Shown here piece by piece: positions 14,901 to 26,900 of a DNA stretch of 64,000 nt. The position numbers and the translations under genes were made by a program. The first letter of the stretch is position 1. The number at the start of each line of letters is the position of its first letter. This DNA is from Sinotaia quadrata (Eukaryota; Mollusca; Gastropoda; Architaenioglossa; Viviparidae). The stretch covers positions 118,163,973-118,227,972 of the forward strand of contig CM054180.1 of the NCBI GenBank assembly GCA_028829895.1, given 5' to 3'. Below the pieces are notes generated by a model. The model made no database searches. It saw only the letters and a program-made list of their open reading frames with translations, and was not told where the DNA came from.

Positions 14901-17900
14901 GAAGTTTACAGAAATTTTATACATTATTTGTTTTATTGCCAATGGCACATAATTTTGAATTCCACACAGGTGAAAATACTTCAAATCGTAAAAGACATAT
15001 TGTAATAAACCAGACTCTTTTTATATGAGAGTATTTTATTCAGAGTTATGATAAGATTTATAAAAGCACTCCATAAGAACACCCTACAGCTTGCTGGTGG
15101 TAGATATATATATATGGCCTAATGCAATGTGACTACTACATAATCCATTATCATGTACACTTTCTAAGGAAAACGAACGACTAACAATGAGAGCAATCCA
15201 TGAAACCTAGTCAACATTAACATACCTGGCCAAAGTTAACATACCTGGTGTAATGAGCAGTAACACCTTGAGCCCCACATATTCATACTGGTCAACCCTG
15301 AGCCGCCGTAAGCTCTGAGTGATGCTGAGTAGTCGAGATACCACATCACCAAACCCCATGGTTTCTGCTGAATCCAATGAAATTGAGCGTGTTGAAGACA
15401 GAGTAAGCATGTTTTGCTTGTTGATAGATCGCCAACAAACACCAAGTGCAAGAAGGTCAGACCAGCAGTTTTGCAATAACAAAATCTGGTCATCTGTCTG
15501 AATGGACATGGTTAAAAAAAATTATATAAAAAAAAAGATGGATGGAATATAGACAAATGTAAAAGGTGGGTTTCACAAATCTCAAGATTCATGCTGCCAG
15601 TGAGTACAATTGTAGGATTTTTAATGCCCCAGTGATTGGATATTATACATACTTTTGTCAGCCATTTTTCATATTTGTGTTCATTCTCTAATTTAAGATG
15701 CAAGTTTATACTTTTAAGGTGAAAACTAATTGTAAAGATAAAATCAAATAAATCAATACTTGGGTGGAAACAGACAATAAAATGTTGGCTAAATGTAAAA
15801 ACATACATTTGTGTAGAACTCTAAGTTTTAATTCTCTGGTGTGAAAACTGCCTAACAAGTAGTAGGTACTACTTTTTAGTAGTACCTACTACTTGCAATG
15901 TTGGCTGATACAGTAAAAATAGTTTTCAATGTTACAAAAGAAAATGGTGGGGAAGCAACAACAAGTAGTTATTTTTTTTTTTTTAATTTAACAAAAAGTT
16001 CAGTAACTAGAAGTGTTTAATGATGAAATTTCACCAACTTCTTCCCCTTAATAAAATCCCAAACTCTAGTACTCAATGACATAAAGACTTTGGCTTGAAC
16101 ACAGAATACATTAAAATGTGATTGTCTGCTCTAAAAATAATTATACAGCAGTTAATTGAAAGTATAAGAAGTGACAGTGAACAAATGATAAACATCAAAA
16201 GTAATTTGGATGTGTTATCTATCTCAAGATTCTGTTTACAAAAAGTATTAACCATTTCTGCAATCTGTCGTTATTTACTATAACAGATGTTTAGAAAACT
16301 GTAACTTTTGTTCATGTAAATTGTAAAGGAAGAATGGCCAATTTTATGGGAATAGATAAATTAACACAAAAGTTTGAGTAAGGCTTCCCAAAAAAAAGTA
16401 TTTAAATAATATTAACATTTTCTACATTTTGAAAGCAAGAATTTTATTTAAGGATAATTCTACATTTTAATATTAATGCAGTCACTAGATTTAGTAGATT
16501 ATCAAGGAAAAATGGATAAAGTAAAACACAGATAATTAAACACAGAAGAAATATATTGTAAATTTTAATTATCATTACTATGCAACATAAAAAATATTCA
16601 AAACATCTTTTTTTTCCACCAAAATATATAGTATTATACATTCTTACAATTCAGAGGTCCCATTAACCCCTCTCCATGAAAAATCTTGTAATGACAAATG
16701 TTTCTGAAGTGACAATCAGAACATACAAACATTAAATGCTGGCTAACAAGGTAATGGACATTGACTGATTATAGCATTTTTTTTAAATTTATTTATATCT
16801 AGAAACACAATCTTGTACAGTAAATGCTGTGGTTTCCCATTCATTGTTTCAATTTAAGCCAACAAAAATAGTTCATTAGAAAAATCCTTTGTTATTTAAA
16901 GGCCCAACAAGAGTATATAAAGAGTGCAAAGAAAGGAAAGTGGTCCATTTACAAACTTTATACCGAGAAAAACGCAAAAGTTGCTCTTCACATTAAACAC
17001 TATCTGTACTTATGCCATTGTGTGGACAGGCCTGAAAATGTCAAGAGGGACAAAAGCACAAAATTATGTTTTAAACATACAGTGTATTTTATCATTCCTG
17101 GATTTATTAACAAGGCTTTGCACTACATTAAATCATTATATGCTAATTAATTCTGAAGATACCTATTTCTAAGATATGGCCCTTGGCTTAGACAGAAGTG
17201 CACATTAAGTGTTGCTTGAACACTTTGCTGGAATCCATATATGTCAATTAATTCAGGGGTATGATATATTACTCTGATATGTTTTTAGATTCATGTGATT
17301 CAGCACTATTTTCCAAGCTGTATGGTAAAACAAAGTTTTAGTTTATACAAACTGTTGTTCTATTTCTAAGATAGACTATCATAATTTTAAGTAAAACTCT
17401 AAAATATACTGTAAAAAAAATATTATAAGCAATATTAAAACTGGCAACAATTATCTTTTAAGGTAATTGCACCACCCCCATATATATATATATATATATA
17501 TATGAATGGTTGGCTTAATGAAAAAAAAAAGAAACAATCCAAACGATTAAAATATAACAATTATCATTAATGTAAGATAAACTGAAAAATGTTGTCATAA
17601 TCAGGCCATTGTTAGTGACAGTGAAAATAAATTTCATTTCTAGTTACTTATTCATATACTTGATAATTTGCATTTGAAAATAATAATAAAAGATATTGTA
17701 ATGTGTTACATTTTTGTTTTAGTGTGAATTTACATAAAGCTATCATTGGGAAATAAACTGCCAGAATTCGAAAATGAACAAATAGTGAAGTCAAACAAGG
17801 ATTTGGTGGACATTCCTTTCATAAGCAGTGAAAATATATTTTTAAAGTTTATTTTAAAAATTCTTCATTTTTTAAGAAAAAATTTGACAAGTGAATACTG

Positions 17901-20900
17901 AAGCTATGTAAAACACAACGAAGCAGTTGTTTGCCATTTAGCCATCAATAGCATCAGACATAATTCTATATTCTAAATTCATATACAGCAGGGGTGCACA
18001 TACTTTTTAGGCCAAAGGGCCAAATTTCCAATTGAGAGTGTGTGGAGGGCTGCAAGTCAGATTGCACATGGATGGCTCAGTAGAAAGAAAAACCCACAAA
18101 TAATTAAATAAAGTCCTCCAGGGGCTGCACAGAGCCCTGTTGCGGGCCACAGTTTGTGCACTCCTGATTTACAGTAACCTCAAATATTTTAGGAAAAGTG
18201 GTGTATTTTTCTTTAATAAAACTCTGCATAAGTAATATGCAAGGCTTAATAATGATTTTACAAAGAATAAGAGAAACCAAAACTTTCATTAATATTTATA
18301 AAAAAACATAGAACTTAAAGGTACTTTTATGAGTATTATTTCAATGGCAAAGTGACTTATTTAAGTTTCAACAATAAAACATTGTGACAAAATATTATAA
18401 ATAGTGAAAAAATACATTCTTTCAGAAAAAAATAAACAGAGATCCAAAATTTGTACTCCTGTATTTAATGACAGCAAGCTTAAATATTAATAATTTGTTT
18501 ATATTTAAGCTTGCTGAAAATTAATCTAGGTTGTAAAAGAAAATTTTAATATTACCATTCCACAATAAGTACATAATCTGATTTTGGACAGGCCAAAAAC
18601 CAAAAGATTCTTTAAATTTAAGAAACTTTCTTGTGATAAATTTCTTCCTAGTATTTATTATTACATTAAAGCATTAAATTTCTTCCTCATATTTATTATT
18701 ACTACATTAAAGCTATAAATTTCTTCCTAGTATTTATTATTACATTATAGCTATATATTTCTTTCTCGTATTTATTATTACATTAAAGCTATAAATTTCT
18801 TCCTAATATTTAAAGCTATAAATTTCTTCCTAGTATTTGTTATTACATTATAACTATATATTTTTTTCTTGTATTTATTATTACATTATAACTATATATT
18901 TTTTTCTTGTATTTATTATTACATTAAAGCTATAAATTTCTTGCTAGTACAGTATTTATTATTATATTAAAAATAAATGAGTACAACATAGTACAAATGA
19001 GATTGAGTGGAGAGAGTGCATGCATGACAATTATAAAATTAAATGTAAAATTCATATTTTATATTGATGCTGTTTACATAATTAAAATATGCATTACAGA
19101 AGTAAGACAATATTATTATGCTTCACACTAATCAATCAGCTGGGAGTGTCTATCACTTTCTGACAATCAATCCATTACCAGCATTGACAGTTTACTGAAA
19201 TCAGACCTTGGATTGAGACCTGAATATCATCATGATTCTAAGATGTCAAAACTAATGCAATGAAGCTAAGCTCATTTGTGTTTAATTTCTAACTTTATAA
19301 TCTCAACAGTGAAGGTAAAAGCATGGTTTATGAAAAAAAAATTTAAACACAAACTTGATTCTTTCCTGACTTAATGACTGGAAAACATCTTCAAAATCTC
19401 ATTGATGACTTTTCCAGTTTTCTGAAAGTGTGAGCCCAATTTTTTTTTAAATTAGTAAATAAATATGACACTTCTTTTTTCAAACTATCTATGGATCCCA
19501 AGCCCTTGAAAAAAATAAATAAATAAAGCTAGATCATCAGCTAGAAACATCTTTTAAAAACTTGAATTCTTAAATGTTGTACCAGAACATCACTTTTATC
19601 TGTATATTTTCCTCATTTTGGATGCCAGTAGTCTAATGAGAATTTTTTTTTTTTAAAGTACAATGAAACTTCAGTTATCTGATGCTTGATTGTCTGATTC
19701 CTGCACCAACCAACCCATTTTCAATCAATTTGGTTGCAACTAGTTTTACACCAAATTAGTTAAGCAAGAATAACACAATATGAGCAGCCTTTCTGCTGTC
19801 CAGTGAATAATTTATATTGTAAATGTATTTCAGTATATATATATATATATAAAATAATATATAATAAATAATATGCCTAATAATAAAATTTATTCCTACT
19901 CCAGTTTATAAGTAATTAAATATTTTTATTTTTGTTACTGTTTAATTTTTCTGTCATGAAATGAATTTTTTAAAATGAACAAGTACAGATCACAATGCAA
20001 AAATGCTACCTGATTGTGTGTTTAAGTGCATTTCAACAAAAATGTTTTCCACTAGTAAAAATATCCAGGCTGGTTGATTTTTTGCATATTACTTACTGGC
20101 CTGGCTGGCTGGTAGGGAAAAAAGCATCCTCTTATTAAATATATTGTACACAGTAATAAATTTATTAGATTAAATAAAACCTCTATATTACAATTACATT
20201 TACAACAAATCAGCAAGAATGAAAAGTAACAGAATGGAAATATAAAAGAAAAAAACTGAACTTTTACTGCTGGACCTCTAAAAACATTTATAATGTCCTG
20301 CAATATTTGTGAGTGCTTTTATGCAAATATTCTATCTAATCAAACTAGAATGAAGTGACAAAAGAAATAAGAGAACAAAGATATAATACAGTAATGATAC
20401 CAAGACATTCTGAGTTTTCCAGAATTTTGATTTTTTTTTTTTTGTTCGTGAACAAAGTGATACTACAGTAACAAACTTCTTATCTGGAACACCCAGGCCC
20501 TGAGCCATTCTGATATTTTTTCTTTGCTCTATGGTGTATCTAATGCTAGTATTATTACAACAGAGACCAAATGACCAATGTGTATGCATTGTGAAATGTT
20601 CAAATGCTGTGTCTGCAATTACAAATTCTTTCACACAAATCAAGTACTCCCATTTCTTCATAACTTACAAATAAATTTAGCTTTAAAATTTGTACTAGTT
20701 TCTGACAAATTTTCAAATATGAGGTTTGAAATGAATTTCTTATTGAAAAGATACAATTAAAAAGTTTCAAACATCTTAATGAATTAACCATGGTGACTGA
20801 TGAAAATGCAATCTTTGAAATTTTTCTCAGCATCATGATAACAAGGGCATCTCAGCAGATCATTTTCAAGACAATAAAAGAAATATTCATGGATAGTTCT

Positions 20901-23900
20901 GTTACTTCTTTCTGATTCCTATTTATTAGAAGAAATGAGAGAACATAAACATAACTCATTGTTAGAAATTCATGTTTATTTTAAATGCTTGAATTCTGAA
21001 CATAATTTTCAAAGATTTCTCATTTCTTTTCTGAGAAACAGTGAATCATTTAATGAATGTCGATAAGTGTTTTGTATACTTTCTTAAGTTCTACAGCTTA
21101 AGGATATGTATTCTTTTCAACCCTGTCATTCCAGCACCCAGATATCTGGCCATTCTGGACAAGAGGCCTGTTACTGCAAATTAACAATTCGCTATAGTAA
21201 AGAAATTTAAGAAAACATTATCATAAACTGCTTTATTACAAGTAGTAATATAAATCAAACTACTAATTAAATTAAATTAATTAAAATGTCCTGTGCCTTA
21301 GAAAAACTGAATTTATTAGACTTTAGACGACTTTTAACACTGCAACTTATGCAGCACTGGATTTACAAAAACAGAGAAGCAAAAAAAAATATTTTTGAAA
21401 CTTACTGATATTGCACCAAACTGAGGTAAATTGCGTGCCCAGCGGACCAGCTTGTAAAGACGCAATTCTGTTAGCTGCATAAGGTAATTATAAAATGCCT
21501 GATCACTTAATGGATCATCTCCAGCTGCTTCTGGGGGAATGTCATCATCTGCTAATAATGGTTCTAAGTTCATAATGTCTGTAAGAAGCTCTGGTATTCG
21601 CTGACCTTCTCCATCAGGAACCTGCAGGCAAAATCCACACTTATAGCAGATTCTAAAGCCATTGCATCAAATGGCTGTGCAAATTAAAGTGGATAAATTT
21701 GCATATCTCACTCTCTTAAGTGAATACACATGTGCATGCATGCTTGTGTGTATTATTTTGAATTTCTAATATTCTGTAGACAATAATCAGAAAATTGTCT
21801 TAATCAATCCTTGAAAATTGTATCCATGACTAACTCACAATTTATGTCAACTCACTAGCGAAACAATGCCAATAATGGGGTGGGATGAACAATGACGACA
21901 ACTGCTAACAAATATATAATAATAGGTTCTGGTAAACAAAAAGAACTGACTATATATTTGTTTTTGTCGTAATAAAAAATACTTCGGTTTTATATCTTCT
22001 ATATTTTAAACATGATATTTGCAGAATTTATTTTTAACAGTTTTACTTAATCTATAAATCAGCCATTGCCACCTTGCTATTTTATTTTTTTATTTGCATT
22101 TCAAGAGTTAATTTCTGCACTACAAACCTCTACTCCACCCTGTAATAATAGATTCATCCACTCTTACAGATTCACTGATGTGCTGGGCGATGATTGTTCC
22201 ATGCAATTGGTTCAGTATCACTTTTTTTTTTTAAAATTAAAATGTATTTGACTTCTTCACTGTTAGCTATTGAAGTGGGTGACGAATAAAAGACAATGAA
22301 AATGTATACGAACATAAAATGAAGAAGAATGAACCTAAAACAAAGCTCGGGAATCTAAGACAACAAGTGATACCCATGTCGGTCTTGTGATGGTATGCTG
22401 ACATAATTGACTCTTATGAACAGGAGGAGTCAGTGAAAAATTTCGGCCTCTTGAAATTTTAGAAGTCTAACTCCCAACTGATTGTAGCTTAGTACTAAAA
22501 TCAATGGCATAAAATTATATACTTATTTGGAGTATTATGTATGAGTATGGTGTAGGTGTAAATAAATGAAGAACTGGCTTTCATACATTTCATTTTAAAA
22601 TTATTTTTCAATCATACAATAATACAAAAACCTCAGAATATATTTAATATGATAATGTTCATCTAAAATTGAAATGGTTCTTTATAAAGATGACTTCTAA
22701 TAGGTCTGGCTTCGTTGCTGCTCTCTACTAGGACTTGACAATTCTGAAGGCAGAAAACAAACGTTCCGCAGTCGGTGTTAATGCTGTGACAATCAAAGAA
22801 GCATCTTCAATAATTTCATGGTAGCAATGTTTTGCATTTATAGCAGTCAATTCAGAATTATGGTCAAATTTTTCAACCTCTTTCAGCCTTGGTAAAAATT
22901 TATTTTGAATTTAGGATATGATGGAGTTTCTCTTTCTCTGAAATTTTCCAAATTTAAGTGCCGATGTTTGGATCAATCCTGTATGTCTAGATATTTTTCA
23001 AAATCTTCATCTTTGTGGTTATTGTTGATGAAGGTGATTGAATGCTGCCATATAGTGACCCAGCTACTGCCTCATCTTTTCTTGTATACCTTTCATACAA
23101 ACTTCTAATTTATATAGCAAATTCTTTTTTTGTTTTTAGATTACTATTTCACTAAGTACTATTTTACTCCTGCTGCTTAATCTATACAAAATTAATTTTA
23201 AACAACTACCTTGAGATTTTTTAAAAATCTTTTTACATCTCCCCACCTCTGTCTCATTCAAATGAAGATCTGACTTAGGTGCAAGTCTAGAAAAAATTTG
23301 GAGTCAGAGTTGGAACATTTTTACTGATCATGACTCCAACTCCACCAAAAACCAACCTACTTCATGACTCCGACTCCACAGACCTGCTTTTGAATCCAAA
23401 CTGATCTGAATATTGTTGGGTTATTTCAGTACAGATGCGCAGATGACAATATGCCGAAAGAAGTGGTTATCTATGCACCGAATATGTCTCCTGCCCACGC
23501 ATGGCACACATTCAAGATGTACAAGTACATGATTATTGTTATTCTAATTCTATGTTTTGGGCAACTGTGAATCACATCTAACCTGAAACTCTAGTCAAAT
23601 TGATTGTCAGTAATTAAATTATTTTCTTAAAAAGTAGATAGAAAGTCATGATTTTTTTGTAAAAAACAAATATCACCTTATGATAGAAAGCCTACTTGTT
23701 ATTTTCTCATCTCACAAATGACATTTTTCAACTTGCAAATTGCAAGCTTGCGAGTAGGATTTTCGAGGGTTGACCTATATTGTGCCCAAATTTTTCAACA
23801 TTCATATCAATGTACACTGAGGACCAAAATAAAGCACTTTATCAAAACCATTAAAATTCATTTGGGACTAAAAAAAAACTTGTATCTAGGTTTATTATTT

Positions 23901-26900
23901 TTTTGACATACAAATTAAAATTAAATAAGTAAAAATAATGAACACAGTTTGAAATAAACTAACAATTTTAAGGGATTACTGAGGAGTGCCAAAATATCAA
24001 CAAATTGGACTGTTGCCTTGTTTTCTTTTTAGAGTAAGTGCCAACATGCAAGAAAGCAATTTTCTTGTTGGTCTCTTTAATCTTTCTAACAAATACTGGA
24101 TCCCAACAATCATACTAGGACTCATTCTGCAGACAAAGTCTGCAGCCAATATGTCAGACAAATGATTTCTGTGTCTGACTTTTGAAAAATAATGTACATA
24201 CATTTTACAAATTGGTTACCTGCTGTGCATGGGCACTGGAGTGGTTAAGGATGGCCACAAGCTGCCGATGACTTTTGCCTCCTTCAACAATGGGACTTGC
24301 GACTTCCACACTGTTACCTGGCACTGCAACCAGCCTGGACTCATCACTATCACTACTATAGAGTTGCTGACTACCAGAACGCTTCACTTTATGCTGAAGT
24401 GGCTTTGGTTTGCCATGTGGTGAGCAACCATCATACGAGCTGCGACCACCTCTAGTTCGGTCAGGTCTTATGGCTAATAATATAAATCAAATGCATTAAT
24501 TTTTTTTAAATGGGGAGGGGGGGGGAGAATGAATATTTTTTTAAATTCTTATTGCTATATCCACCAGTGATAAGAGAAGCTAGTCAACATCAAGGACAGG
24601 TAATTTGTTTAAAAGATATTATGATACTACATCCCTTGCCAACATATACTGGTTGTTCTAGTTCAGAAAATTTAAAATATAACAGGAAGAGAAATTATTT
24701 TGTCACCTCAACTTTTTTCATTCTATATGGGATGTCACAAAATGTTTGTTGCAGAAGACCTCACCAAAGTCATAAGATGACAACAAAATAATGAATATAA
24801 ACAAAATCACTGAATACATAGAAATAAAAATGAAAGCTGTAAACTTATTTTTGATGGATCATGAGATAATTACAAACTTTGAAAGAATTGGTTGTTCTTT
24901 TTGTATTAATGCTGTGTTTGTGGTCTATACATTAAGGATGACTAAACTACAACTGCTGACCTCAATTAAAATGAACAAAAATGGTCTAGAAAAGTTAACA
25001 TGTCTTATTTGAAGAATAATAACTTGTGATTTACAAACCAAAACCATTTAACACATTTTATTAATACACACAGTAAAATAAAATATCACTGAACATATAC
25101 TAAGTCAGTAAGTGTAACACAATTAAATGTGATAGTAAATTACATGATGAACATAATTTTTAAAAGTGAAACAAACAATTGAATTACTATTATATAGTTA
25201 AATTTGAGGGATACTGTAAATGTAATACTGAAAAATAATAACTCTGAAATTTCAATTAGTGAATTTTACTGATACATCAGAATAATGTACAGGTGTAAAT
25301 TTACACTATTAAATACTGAGGCACAACCAACACTCTACCTCTAATGTACATAATTTTTTTAAAAAAAACAAAGTTAAATAAAAATCTCATTGAATCTATA
25401 AGAATGTGCTTTGTTAGAAATGAGGAAAAGTTGGGGTGGGGGAGGGGAAAGATATATCAAGAAATTATTATTTAAAAAAATCTTCAAAGGTTAAAGACGG
25501 GGTTAGCAGTTTGCAGCAATGATGTCAAAATTTATTATGGAAACTATTTTATTAATCACTCCAAAGTAAAAACTTGCTAAATTAGAACAAAATTATTTTT
25601 TCACTACATACCATAGCAGAGCATATTTCTTTCATCCAAAACTAAGCTTGTTTTCTAGCTGCTGTAATAAAAACAAATATACAACTTTTTAAGAGATGTC
25701 TGGAAAGTGGAAATGATGGCCACTAACAGAATGTGCTCTTTTGTCCCGTGAACCTCATCTGCTCCAGGTTCTCTTCAGCTAATATCTCTCATACCTGATT
25801 TTTTTTTATTTGTGTCATCCATCCATTGAAGTTCACAAAAAATTTTCTCTGGCAGTGTTGTTGCTTTAATGCCTGCATGAGCGAGCATTCCTTAAATGTT
25901 CTGTCAGCACTGCACTTTCACTAGTGTCAGTTTTCGCTTCAGTCATTTTATGGAAATTCTTCACCAACACTCTTTGACAATGATAATATGAGAACTAAAT
26001 GATTGGATATCTAATAATATTTATCATGCACAAACTAATATCTTACAAGTTACATGGCTCACATGATGTACCTTGTAAGGAGTGATAGTGTTGCTAAATG
26101 CTTCATATTGCTGAGACATTTATTAAGAAAATTTATCTTCCTGGTAGATGTTCATATTCATGTTCATATCAAGAGCATATTCACACAGCAATGGGAAAGA
26201 ATAATTGCTGAATAATTTAATGAACATATTACATTAAAATTACATCTCTAAAGTATTAGATTCATATATTATTTATTATTAAATATGATGTTTTGCAGAA
26301 TATAAATTGTCCAATACAAAATAAGCTTTGAAAACTGTTAGCACCCATCACACTGTTCTGTACTGGTACACATGTATCTTATAAATTCAGCACTGTGATG
26401 GATATCATTCAGCCATTCAACAATGACGTATATCATGGCTACTACTTTTGTATTAGAAGCCTCCATCACTGAAAAATATTTCTCAGGCCAAACGGAATGT
26501 ATTTTGAAATTGGTGTGATAGAATTTACATGGTTCAATTCCCTTCATATCTCTGTAACAATTTTGGTTGATATTTTCATATGGTGGCTTGAAATAAAGAG
26601 ACTTGTGGTTACCACCCTTTTAAAGGTTATAGGGTCTTGATTGCTGACACATTCACATACTTGAGAAGAATCAAATCAGTTTGAACATTCTCCAGCATTG
26701 TAACTTTGTGCCCTTCCAGACTGACAATACAATTACAAATGCAAAATCCTGTCAACTAAAACCTTATTTGTAAAGTGTTTTACAGAACATACTGCCCACT
26801 CCTAGTAAGGAGAGGAAGGAAGGGAGAAAATCCTAAGTGATGCACACATCAAAGGCCACTTCTCTTCCCTCCCCTGCAAAAGAATGTTTGTGCCAAAGTA

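Noticed and set aside
20332..20836. Overlapping minus-strand frames of 78-109 codons
   Set aside because: No recognisable domain; they lie in or beside a likely transposon relic and overlap in different frames.
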